This document shows, in pieces, positions 10,474 through 17,062 of a stretch of 23,017 nucleotides of DNA (positions within the stretch are counted from its first letter, which is position 1; every line of letters begins with the position of its first letter). The notes below the pieces were generated by a model. It saw only the letters and a program-made list of their open reading frames with translations. It had not been told where the DNA came from and ran no database searches. The stretch is from an uncultured Massilia sp. (GTDB lineage Bacteria; Pseudomonadota; Gammaproteobacteria; Burkholderiales; Burkholderiaceae), in contig CAMLMV010000073.1 of the NCBI GenBank assembly GCA_946481275.1, positions 1 through 23,017 of the forward strand, read 5' to 3'. Both the position numbers and the translations under genes were made by a program.

Positions 10474-11429
10474 GCTTGAGCTCCCAGCCGTTCGGCCACG
10501 CGCAGGACCGCCGAGCGGGCGCGCGGATTGGCGCCCACTTCCACGTCGGAGGGTTTCGTCTTGCTGATCAACTTCATCAAGGGCTTGGGCAAATCGGCGG
10601 CGCGGATCGGCAACCGGCGGTCCGGCTGCTCGACCTTGGCCTTCGACGCCAGGAACTGCTTGACCATGCGGTCTTCCAGCGAGTGGAAGCTGATCACCGA
10701 CAGGCGAGCGCCGGGCTTCAGCAGTTCGAAGGCGGCGTTCAGACCTGCTTCAAGGTCCTCAAGCTCTTGATTGATGAAAATCCGGATAGCCTGAAAGGTG
10801 CGGGTTGCCGGATCCTTGCCTTTCTCCCGGGTTTTGACCGCGTTTGCCACGATTGCGGCAAGCTGTCGTGTGCTTGAAATTGGTTCGACTGCCCGGCCAG
10901 CAACAATCGCCTTTGCAATCTGAAAAGCAAACCGTTCTTCCCCATAATCCCGAATCACCTTTTCCAGTTGTTTCTCCGGCACTTCGGCCAGCCAGGCGGC
11001 GGCGGAAATACCCCGTGTCGTATCCATCCGCATGTCCAGGGGACCATCGTTGCGGAAGCTGAACCCGCGGGTCGCATCGTCGACCTGGGGCGAGGAAATG
11101 CCCAGGTCCAGCAGGATGCCGTCGACCTGGTGCACGCCCCGTGCCGCCAGCGCTTCGCGCATCGTGGCGAAGCTGTCGTGCACGATCGAAAAGCGCGGAT
11201 CGTTCATCTGTTCGGCCGTCGCGATCGCCTGGGGATCCTTGTCGAAACCGATCAGGCGTCCCTCGGGCGCCAGTTTCGACAGGATCAGCCGGCTATGACC
11301 GCCGCGGCCGAACGTGCCATCTATATATATGCCTGCCGTGCGTTCGCCTTCGAGGGCGAGTGCATCGACTGCTTCATCCAGCAGCACCGTACGATGCTGC
11401 AAACCGGGCACCGGCTGAGTCACATTCAT
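10470..11429 (-). CDS. rsmH: 16S rRNA (cytosine-1402-N4) methyltransferase RsmH (MraW)
   Basis: RsmH methylates N4 of C1402 in 16S rRNA at the P site. The 319-aa protein begins [20 protein letters not shown]. It shows the SAM-binding motif [10 protein letters not shown] (37-46), GFDKDPQA (61-68), [10 protein letters not shown], and the late motifs [15 protein letters not shown] and [12 protein letters not shown], all typical of RsmH. The frame is open further upstream inside mraZ to about 11741. The ATG at 11429 was chosen because the family N-terminus begins there and an AAGG element overlaps the mraZ stop just upstream. It follows mraZ by 8 nt and overlaps ftsL by 4 nt. Confidence 0.98.
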   Translation of the reverse strand: MNVTQPVPGLQHRTVLLDEAVDALALEGERTAGIYIDGTFGRGGHSRLILSKLAPEGRLIGFDKDPQAIATAEQMNDPRFSIVHDSFATMREALAARGVHQVDGILLDLGISSPQVDDATRGFSFRNDGPLDMRMDTTRGISAAAWLAEVPEKQLEKVIRDYGEERFAFQIAKAIVAGRAVEPISSTRQLAAIVANAVKTREKGKDPATRTFQAIRIFINQELEDLEAGLNAAFELLKPGARLSVISFHSLEDRMVKQFLASKAKVEQPDRRLPIRAADLPKPLMKLISKTKPSDVEVGANPRARSAVLRVAERLGAQA

Positions 11430-11437
11430 GCGGCGCC

Positions 11438-11866
11438 TTAGAAGGAGAAATTGGAAAGGACATCGGGCATGCCACCCGCGACGGCTTGGGCCTCGTTTTC
11501 TGCCAGCCTGGCGGCGTCCCAGATCTCGAAATGGGTCCCCATCCCGAGCATCATCACTTCTTTCTCCAAACCAACTGCATTGCGCAGCTCGGGCGAAATG
11601 AGCACCCGACCCGCGCCGTCCATCTCGACATCGCAGGCGTTCCCCAGGAAAATGCGTTGCCACGCCCGTGCCGACATCGGCCAGGCGGCGATCTGTTCGC
11701 GATGTTCTTCCCACACCGGGCGCGGGAAGAACAACAGGCAACCATGCGGGTGTTTCGTGAGCGTCATACGGCCTTCACATTGCTGCATCAAGGCGTCACG
11801 ATGCTTGGCCGGTATTGACATCCGTCCTTTGGCATCGAGATTGATCGCTGACGCGCCCTGAAACAC
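11438..11866 (-). CDS. mraZ: Transcriptional regulator MraZ
   Basis: MraZ is a DNA-binding protein of the SpoVT/AbrB fold that represses the mra/dcw promoter in E. coli and inhibits RsmH activity there. The 142-aa product has two tandem AbrB-like repeats. The first is [15 protein letters not shown] (10-24) and the second is [15 protein letters not shown] (about 82-96), which together match the DxKGR...P..R pattern. The start is GTG at 11866, because [11 protein letters not shown] is the expected family N-terminus and no ATG is near. It is the first gene of the cluster. The upstream GTGGGA array (11920-11966) is its likely autoregulatory target. Confidence 0.97.
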   Translation of the reverse strand: MFQGASAINLDAKGRMSIPAKHRDALMQQCEGRMTLTKHPHGCLLFFPRPVWEEHREQIAAWPMSARAWQRIFLGNACDVEMDGAGRVLISPELRNAVGLEKEVMMLGMGTHFEIWDAARLAENEAQAVAGGMPDVLSNFSF

Positions 11867-11919
11867 GTTGTACCTAGTTTTGGAGAGTTATCAGTCTGAT
11901 TATTTTTAGGCGCCGGGAG

Positions 11920-11966
11920 ACCCACCGATCTCCCACAAAACTGCACTTTTTGCCACCGTTTCCCAC
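11920..11966 (-). promoter_or_regulatory. MraZ-box array (operator)
   Basis: Read on the minus strand there are GTGGGA (11961-11966), GTGGCA (11951-11956), GTGCAG (11941-11946) and GTGGGA (11931-11936), spaced exactly 10 bp apart. A further GTGGGT (11920-11925) is shifted by 11 bp. MraZ proteins are known to bind arrays of short TGGG-type direct repeats with about one helical turn of spacing upstream of mraZ. The array covers the promoter -10 and early transcribed region. Confidence 0.8.
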
Positions 11967-11993
11967 TTTAGAGGAAGCGTTGTCTGTGGTCAA
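11965..11993 (-). promoter_or_regulatory. Probable sigma70 promoter of the mraZ/dcw operon
   Basis: On the minus strand, TTGACC (11988-11993) and TAAAGT (11965-11970) are separated by exactly 17 bp. This leaves a leader of roughly 90 nt before the GTG of mraZ. The -10 hexamer overlaps the first GTGGGA box, a geometry suited to repression by MraZ. The hexamers are seen in the sequence; activity is inferred. Confidence 0.65.
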
Positions 11994-12050
11994 GCGAATT
12001 CACGTTTAGAAAACGGCGAAATTGCTAATGAAACCAATGACTTAGCGAAC

Positions 12051-12073
12051 TTACTTGACGGAACCTCAAGTAA
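12051..12073. repeat. Perfect inverted repeat, 8-bp arms
   Basis: TTACTTGA (12051-12058) and TCAAGTAA (12066-12073) are exact inverse complements around a 7-nt centre. There is no T tract on the exit side of either strand, so an intrinsic terminator is unlikely. A protein-binding dyad or an RNA hairpin are both possible. Confidence 0.75.
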
Positions 12074-12099
12074 AAATGTTGAGCAAAATTAGGCACTTA

Positions 12100-12146
12100 G
12101 GTAAAACAATGCATGTGCCACCTCATCTGCACACATGTGTTTTACC
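12100..12146. repeat. Long imperfect inverted repeat, about 15-bp arms
   Basis: The left arm is GGTAAAACA plus CATGTG with a 3-nt insertion (12100-12117). The right arm is CACATGTGTTTTACC (12132-12146). The arms pair over 15 positions with one 3-nt bulge and a 14-nt loop. It lies in the middle of the mraZ/AAA+ divergent spacer and is not followed by a U-rich tract. Confidence 0.75.
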
Positions 12147-12178
12147 CTTGATAAAAGACAAGACCTGACTATCGGTAG

Positions 12179-12194
12179 GTTGCCTTATGGCAAC
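12179..12194. repeat. Short perfect hairpin, 6-bp arms
   Basis: GTTGCC (12179-12184) and GGCAAC (12189-12194) flank a TTAT loop. This is a compact, stable hairpin upstream of the AAA+ gene. There is no U tract on either side. Confidence 0.65.
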
Positions 12195-12322
12195 AGTGAC
12201 AACGCGGCCGGAACGACGATTTCATCCCGTGCGCGTTAGAATGAAGACGAGGCGATCACCCCGGCCATTGCGGGCGAGCCTCGCAGTATAAGTGAGTCCG
12301 TACTACCGTGCAGGAGAACGCC

Positions 12323-13273
12323 ATGAGCATTACTTTGGCCCGCAGTCGTGCCGTCTACGATCTCAATGAAGTACAGGGCGCGCTCGACCGTAGCCGCGGA
12401 CGTTCGCCCGAGCTCGAAGCATTCTATGAGCGCATGCTCGAGACCGGCGCGGAACGTTTCGTCACCACCCCCTCTTCCATCGACGCCCTCGATCCGCTGT
12501 TCGAGGAATGTCCCAATTTCGACGAAGTGCTGGACGACCTCGCGCGCTACCTGCGCCTGGCCCATGTTGGCGACAAGGGATTCAACGTCATGCCGATCCT
12601 GCTGCTGGGCGGCCCGGGCGTGGGCAAGACCCATTTCGCCAAGCGGCTGGCGAAGGTCATGCACACGGACTGCGAGCTGATCAGCATGAACGCCCTGTCG
12701 GCCGGCTTCGTCATCACGGGCAGCTCGGCCAGCTGGCGCGGCGCCAAGTGCGGCAAGGTGGCTGAACGGCTCGTACGCGGACAGTTCGCGAACCCGGTGA
12801 TCGTGCTGGATGAGGTGGAAAAGGCGACGGGCTCCTCGCAATCCGACCCGCTCGCGGCGCTGTATCAATTACTGGAACCGGAAACGGCCAGCGCCTTCCG
12901 CGACGAATTCATCGACGTCGACATCGACGCCTCGCAGATCTTCTGGGTACTGACGGCGAACTCCACCGAGGGCATCCCGCACCCGCTGCTGAACCGCATG
13001 GCCGTCTACGAAGTCCCGGCGCCGACGCCGGAACAGGCGGCCGGCATCGCGCAGCGCATGTATGCGGGGCTGCTGCGCGAGCTGAACCTGGCGGCGTTCG
13101 ATCCGATGCTGGGCGACGTCGTGCTGGACAAGCTGGCGGGCGTGTCGCCGCGGGATTTGCGCAAGACTCTACTGGATGGGCTCGGGTATGCCGTGGCCGA
13201 TGGCCGCGCGCATGTGAAGGTGGACGACATCCGCCTCAAGCCCACGCCGGGCAAGGGGCGGATCGGGTTTTAA
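12323..13273 (+). CDS. AAA+ ATPase, Lon-type ATPase module without protease domain
   Basis: The 316-aa protein has an N-terminal segment of about 88 residues, then Walker A GGPGVGKT (96-103) and Walker B VIVLDE (159-164). Sensor 1 is the asparagine in VLTANS (N213), a probable arginine finger is PLLNR (R225), and sensor 2 is SPRDLRK (275-281). The spacing resembles the ATPase part of Lon, but there is no serine-lysine protease domain and no zinc finger. Such proteins are usually annotated only as AAA-family ATPase, and the substrate is unknown. The frame also has a GTG at 12308. The ATG at 12323 is preferred because AGGAG lies 6 nt upstream of it. It is divergent from mraZ and convergent with the chemoreceptor, whose stop abuts its own. 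Confidence 0.9.
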   Translation: MSITLARSRAVYDLNEVQGALDRSRGRSPELEAFYERMLETGAERFVTTPSSIDALDPLFEECPNFDEVLDDLARYLRLAHVGDKGFNVMPILLLGGPGVGKTHFAKRLAKVMHTDCELISMNALSAGFVITGSSASWRGAKCGKVAERLVRGQFANPVIVLDEVEKATGSSQSDPLAALYQLLEPETASAFRDEFIDVDIDASQIFWVLTANSTEGIPHPLLNRMAVYEVPAPTPEQAAGIAQRMYAGLLRELNLAAFDPMLGDVVLDKLAGVSPRDLRKTLLDGLGYAVADGRAHVKVDDIRLKPTPGKGRIGF

Positions 13274-15001
13274 TTAGAACTCTTCCCACTCGTCGCCCGT
13301 GCCGGCGCCGGCCAGATGCCTGGCACGCGGCCGCTCTGTCGACGCCTTGGCCGGCGTCCTGGCCGGCGCGGCGGGTTTCTTGCTCACCGGCGGCGCAATG
13401 GCCGGCGCCGCCTGTTTCGGCTGCACGGCCGGTACCGGCACGGCCCGGTCGTGAGCACCGCCCAGCCTGAACACGGCGACCGTCTGCGACAGCTTGCCCG
13501 CCTGCTCCCGCAACTGCTCGGACGCCGCGGCCGCCTCTTCGACCAGCGCGGCATTCTGCTGCGTGGTCTGGTCCATCTGCGAGATCGCCAGCTGCACCTG
13601 CCCGATGCCGTCGGTCTGCTCCTGGCTGGCCGCGCTGATCTCGCCCATGATGTCCGCCACGCGGCGGATGCTCTCGACCACGTCCCGCATCGTCGTGCCG
13701 GCCTGGTCGACCAGCCTGCTGCCGGCGTCCGCCTTTTCGACGGAGTTGTCGATCAGCGCCTTGATTTCCTTCGCGGCCGCCGCGCTGCGCTGCGCCAGGT
13801 TGCGCACTTCGGACGCCACCACCGCAAAGCCCCTGCCCTGCTCGCCGGCGCGCGCCGCTTCGACGGCCGCGTTCAGCGCCAGGATATTGGTCTGGAAGGC
13901 GATGCCGTCGATGACCGCGATGATGTCGACGATCTTGCGCGCCGATTCATTGATCGCGCCCATGGTCTCGACCACTTCCGTCATCACCGCGCCGCCCTTC
14001 TCCGCCACTTCCGACGCGGACACGGCAAACTGGTTCGCCTGGCGCGCGTTATCCGCATTCTGCTTCACGGTCGACGTCAGCTCTTCCATCGACGACGCCG
14101 TCTCTTCCAGCGATGAGGCCTGCTCCTCGGTGCGCGACGACAGGTCGGCGTTGCCGGACGCGATCTGGTGCGACGCGGACGCGATGGTCTCGGTGCCGCT
14201 GCGCACCTCGCCGACGATGTTGACCAGCGCTTCGTTCATGTCGCGCAGGGCTTGCAGCAGCTGGCCGGTTTCGTCGGCGGAGTGCACCTCGATCCGTGCG
14301 CTCAGGTCGCCGGTGGCCACGGTGCGGGCCACGTCCACCGCCTGCCGCAGCGGCTGCGTGATCGACCGCGTGATCCAGATGGCCACGATCGTGCCGAGGA
14401 CGAGCGCGACGGCCGCCAATCCCATCAGCCACGCGATCGTCGACCGGTAAGTCTCCTCGGCGCGCTGGCCGCTGTCGAGCACGCGCGCATCCTGAAATTT
14501 GATCAATTCCCGCACGGCGTCGAAATAGCTGCGCTGGTCCTTGCGGACCTGATTCAGCAGAAAGGCCGCGGCTTCCGGCTTTTTACCGGCGTCCATCATG
14601 TCGAGAAAGGCCTGCTGCGACGTGCGATACACCTCCCTGGCGTCCTGCACGGTTTTCAGCTTGATCCTGCCTTCGTCGGATTGGATCAGTGCCGCCAGCT
14701 TGTCGAGATTGGCAGTATTTTCCTGTCGGTTCTGGAGCACGGTCTGCCGTTCCCGCGCCACTTCTTCGGGTTTGTCCCACAGCAGCATATTGCGCATGGC
14801 GCGGGCATTGCGGTTCACGACATCGAGGCTTTCGTAGGCGAGGACCGTCTTCGGATAATCCTCGTCGACGATCTTCGACGTACCTTCGTTCAACAAGTGT
14901 AGGCTGGCAATGCCGAACCAGATGCATGCGCCCAGCAAAACGAGCAGCAGTCCGAATGCGCCGCCCAGCCGATTACCAATTTTCCAGTGTTTGATATTCA
15001 T
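13274..15001 (-). CDS. Methyl-accepting chemotaxis protein (transmembrane chemoreceptor)
   Basis: The 575-aa receptor has TM1 (about 14-36) and a helical periplasmic sensor of about 150 residues, consistent with a four-helix-bundle (4HB_MCP) domain. TM2 (about 189-211), a HAMP domain (about 212-265) and a long cytoplasmic coiled coil follow. The signalling tip AFQTNILALNAAVEAARAGE (368-387) binds CheA and CheW in this family. After the coiled coil is a Pro/Ala/Lys-rich linker (about 515-565), and the protein ends in EWEEF, resembling the NWETF tether for CheR/CheB. An in-frame ATG at 15013 is possible, but the ATG at 15001 gives the family-like MNIKHWKIG start after GGAAGG. The ligand is unknown. 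Confidence 0.95.
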   Translation of the reverse strand: MNIKHWKIGNRLGGAFGLLLVLLGACIWFGIASLHLLNEGTSKIVDEDYPKTVLAYESLDVVNRNARAMRNMLLWDKPEEVARERQTVLQNRQENTANLDKLAALIQSDEGRIKLKTVQDAREVYRTSQQAFLDMMDAGKKPEAAAFLLNQVRKDQRSYFDAVRELIKFQDARVLDSGQRAEETYRSTIAWLMGLAAVALVLGTIVAIWITRSITQPLRQAVDVARTVATGDLSARIEVHSADETGQLLQALRDMNEALVNIVGEVRSGTETIASASHQIASGNADLSSRTEEQASSLEETASSMEELTSTVKQNADNARQANQFAVSASEVAEKGGAVMTEVVETMGAINESARKIVDIIAVIDGIAFQTNILALNAAVEAARAGEQGRGFAVVASEVRNLAQRSAAAAKEIKALIDNSVEKADAGSRLVDQAGTTMRDVVESIRRVADIMGEISAASQEQTDGIGQVQLAISQMDQTTQQNAALVEEAAAASEQLREQAGKLSQTVAVFRLGGAHDRAVPVPAVQPKQAAPAIAPPVSKKPAAPARTPAKASTERPRARHLAGAGTGDEWEEF

Positions 15002-15092
15002 GCCGCCTTCCATTCGTCAGGACCAGTCGGCAGCATACATGATTGCAATAAAGCATTGTTTGATATCTGTCGATGTTGCCAATACGAAAATC

Positions 15093-15521
15093 TCAGGCAA
15101 TGTCTCTCAGAACCGTTTCCCCCGTTTTCGGATTCGTCAGCGTGACATTCTCGAGCGCCTTGATGCGCCAGGCGCCGGCCTGCCGCGTCAGCACGGCAAG
15201 AATCAGGGTATCGACGGCGTGCGCACCGGCCGGATGCGCCGGACCGGCCGCGAGGCGGCTCCAGAAATGCACGACCGCCGCATCGGCGCCGATCGGGATC
15301 ACGTCGATCAATTCGTTGTCGAGCGTGGAATCGCTGTAGACGGTGGCGTGGATCGGGACATGCATGTCGACGATGGCGTCGATGCCGCGCACGTAGCGGC
15401 CGAACCGGTTCACGAAGGTCGCGTCGTCGTGGAACAAGGTGCGCAAGGCTTCCATGTCATGGCGGTTCCAGACGGCCTGGAACGCGTGGGGTGCGTCTTC
15501 GGGGCGGGTCATGATGGTCAT
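15093..15521 (-). CDS. SnoaL-like / SgcJ-EcaC type NTF2-fold protein
   Basis: The 142-aa protein begins with a helix containing FQAVWNRHDMEALRTLFHDDATFVNRFG, the common opening of the DUF4440/SgcJ branch of the NTF2-like fold. The strands LIDVIPIGADAAVVHFWSR and DTLILAVLTRQAGAWRIKALENVTL complete the pattern. Members form small alpha+beta barrels with a ligand pocket. Some are enzymes and many have no known function, so no reaction is assigned. It starts 17 nt downstream of the MFS gene on the same strand and is probably cotranscribed with it. The Shine-Dalgarno is weak (GAGAA), and a second ATG lies at 15512. Confidence 0.85.
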   Translation of the reverse strand: MTIMTRPEDAPHAFQAVWNRHDMEALRTLFHDDATFVNRFGRYVRGIDAIVDMHVPIHATVYSDSTLDNELIDVIPIGADAAVVHFWSRLAAGPAHPAGAHAVDTLILAVLTRQAGAWRIKALENVTLTNPKTGETVLRDIA

Positions 15522-15538
15522 CGGGTTCTCATCGATAT

Positions 15539-16963
15539 TTATTTGTGCATTTCAATGTCCAGCCGGACGGCGCGCCCGACAGGCTGCCGTGGCCGTACCA
15601 GCAGGACCACGATCGCGATCATCGCGACGACGCCCAACGCGGCCGTGCCGTGGACGGCCGCGAGCGCAGTGACCATGTCCGGCCAGCGTTCCGACAGCGG
15701 CACGAGCAGCGCGATGCCGATGGCGCTGCCCAGTTGCTGGCAGGTCGACGCTGCACCGGACGCGACGCCTTGCCGGTGGGCCGGGACGCCCATCGTCGCC
15801 GTGGCGAACATGATCGTGAACGTCATGCCCATACCCGCGCTGTACAACAACAGGCCCGGCAGCAGTCCGGCATAACCGCTCGCCCGTGCCATCGCCCAGG
15901 CCGTCAGCAGCATGCCGATGCCGCCCATTATCAGGCCGATCAGCAGGCCGTGCCGCGGCCCGAGACGACCGCCAACGCGGCCACCCAGCGACGACATCAC
16001 GATGATGACGCAATACAGCGGTACGTAGGCAAGGCCGGCCTGCCACACCGGGAAGTGCAGCACGGATTGAAAATACATGGTCAGGAAATACAGCAGCGAG
16101 CCGAACGTGGCGCTGAACAGCAGGATCACGGCGAGACCGGGCGCCAGGCCCGGCGCCGCGAACAGGGACGGCGGGAGCAGCGGATCGCGCACGCGCCGTT
16201 CGATGGCGACGAATCCCGCCAGCAGCAGCACGGCAGCCAGGCCCGCCGCGAGGATGGGTGCCGCGCCCCAGCCATGCTCGGGCCCGCGCACTAGCACGTA
16301 GACGAGTAGCGTCATGCCAAGCGTACCCGCGAGCGCCCCGGCCGCATCGACGTCGCGCCGTCCGGTGCGCACTGCATCCGGCGCGATCACGAACAACGCG
16401 GCGAGCGCCCCGGCAACGACGAGCGGCACGTTGACGAGGAAGACGGCGCTCCAGCCGAACATCTCCGTCAGCAGGCCGCCGGCCAGCGCGCCCAGCGCCA
16501 TGCCGCTGCCGCCCACGCCGGCCCAGACCGACAGGGCGAAATGCCGTTCACGTCCTTCCGCGAAGCTGACGGTAATGAGCGACAGCGTGGCCGGAAACAG
16601 CAGGGCCGCGCCGACGCCCTGCACGGCACGCGCCGCCAGCAGCAGTCCTGGCCCCGCCGCCAGGCCACCCGCGAGCGACGCGAGTCCGAACAGCGCGAAG
16701 CCGGCGACGAGCATCCTGCGCCGGCCGAACAGGTCGCACGCGCGGCCGCCGAGCAGCAGCAGCCCGCCATACGGAACGATGTACGCGCTGACCACCCATT
16801 GCAACGTCTGCGGCGTGAAGCCGAGGGCCGTGCGGATCGACGGCAGGGCCACGAAGACGATCGTGTAGTCGAGCGAGATGATGAGGTGGGAAAATGCCAG
16901 CAAGGCGAGCGCGGCGAGGTGGCGCCCGCGCGGCGCGGACGTCGATGATGTCGTGTCGGTCAT
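15539..16963 (-). CDS. MFS transporter, DHA2 (14-TM) drug-efflux type
   Basis: The 474-aa membrane protein starts with a polar tail and then a TM1 containing SLDYTIVFVALPSI, the D-x-T-I-V-x-V-A-L-P pattern (motif D1) of 14-TM DHA2 antiporters such as EmrB and QacA. The loop 2-3 motif A-like segment is GGRACDLFGRRRML. RAVQGVGAALLFPATLSLI matches motif B with its conserved arginine, and GGSGMALGALAGGLLTEMFGW resembles the antiporter motif C. Proton-driven efflux of small molecules at the inner membrane is the family role; the substrate is unknown. AGGAGG sits 6 nt before the ATG. The LysR gene lies 99 nt upstream and the NTF2-like gene 17 nt downstream on the same strand. Confidence 0.95.
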   Translation of the reverse strand: MTDTTSSTSAPRGRHLAALALLAFSHLIISLDYTIVFVALPSIRTALGFTPQTLQWVVSAYIVPYGGLLLLGGRACDLFGRRRMLVAGFALFGLASLAGGLAAGPGLLLAARAVQGVGAALLFPATLSLITVSFAEGRERHFALSVWAGVGGSGMALGALAGGLLTEMFGWSAVFLVNVPLVVAGALAALFVIAPDAVRTGRRDVDAAGALAGTLGMTLLVYVLVRGPEHGWGAAPILAAGLAAVLLLAGFVAIERRVRDPLLPPSLFAAPGLAPGLAVILLFSATFGSLLYFLTMYFQSVLHFPVWQAGLAYVPLYCVIIVMSSLGGRVGGRLGPRHGLLIGLIMGGIGMLLTAWAMARASGYAGLLPGLLLYSAGMGMTFTIMFATATMGVPAHRQGVASGAASTCQQLGSAIGIALLVPLSERWPDMVTALAAVHGTAALGVVAMIAIVVLLVRPRQPVGRAVRLDIEMHK

Positions 16964-16986
16964 GGGTTCCTCCTGTTGACACGGGC

Positions 16987-16992
16987 ATTATC
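16987..16992 (-). promoter_or_regulatory. Candidate -10 element of the MFS transporter gene
   Basis: GATAAT on the minus strand lies 23 nt before the MFS start. No good -35 is present at the normal distance. That position is next to the 23-bp repeated element (17013-17035), which would fit an activator-dependent promoter. Confidence 0.4.
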
Positions 16993-17012
16993 GAAGCGGC
17001 GCCGGCGCCTCC

Positions 17013-17035
17013 GCCATCATCGATTCTGCATGCCC
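17013..17035. promoter_or_regulatory. Repeated 23-bp element, copy A: candidate LysR operator upstream of the MFS gene
   Basis: The plus strand contains CCATCATCGATTCTGCATG within a 23-bp block that recurs at 18384-18406 with one mismatch. It contains the palindromes ATCGAT and GCATGC and sits 20 bp upstream of the candidate -10 of the transporter. It occupies the zone where LysR-type activators usually bind. Confidence 0.6.
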
Positions 17036-17062
17036 CGGCCACGCGCGTGCAGGGCGGGCGCG

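Larger units (their letters stand above)
11867..12322. other. Divergent intergenic region between mraZ and the AAA+ gene
   Basis: This is the largest stretch without a convincing gene. The mraZ end holds the promoter and MraZ boxes. The middle (about 12000-12180) is visibly more AT-rich than the flanking genes and contains two long inverted repeats (12051-12073 and 12100-12146). A hairpin lies at 12179-12194 and a longer-loop stem at 12248-12283 in the probable leader of the AAA+ gene. A -10-like TATAAG (12287-12292) precedes that gene on the plus strand, without a good -35. No tRNA or known riboswitch was recognised. Confidence 0.7.

Noticed and set aside
12076..12168. 30-codon ORF starting ATG at 12076 across the long inverted repeat
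   Set aside because: There is no clear Shine-Dalgarno and it spans a DNA dyad. Such a short frame arises by chance in AT-rich DNA. A conserved leader peptide cannot be excluded without comparison.
12051..12194. Inverted repeats considered as intrinsic terminators for mraZ-side or AAA+-side transcription
   Set aside because: No U-rich tract follows any of the stems on either strand, and both flanking genes are transcribed away from this region.
12236..12868. 210-codon minus-strand frame overlapping the AAA+ gene
   Set aside because: The plus-strand product has all AAA+ motifs and a good Shine-Dalgarno, whereas the minus frame has neither.
15002..15092. A FliA (sigma28) promoter before the chemoreceptor
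   Set aside because: The GCCGA of GCTGCCGACTG resembles part of the -10, but no TAAA-type -35 is at the right distance and the GATAA part is missing.
17040..17049. CACGCGCGTG palindrome just downstream of lysR as a terminator stem
   Set aside because: It is only 10 bp with no loop and no following T tract; GC-rich palindromes of this size are common here.
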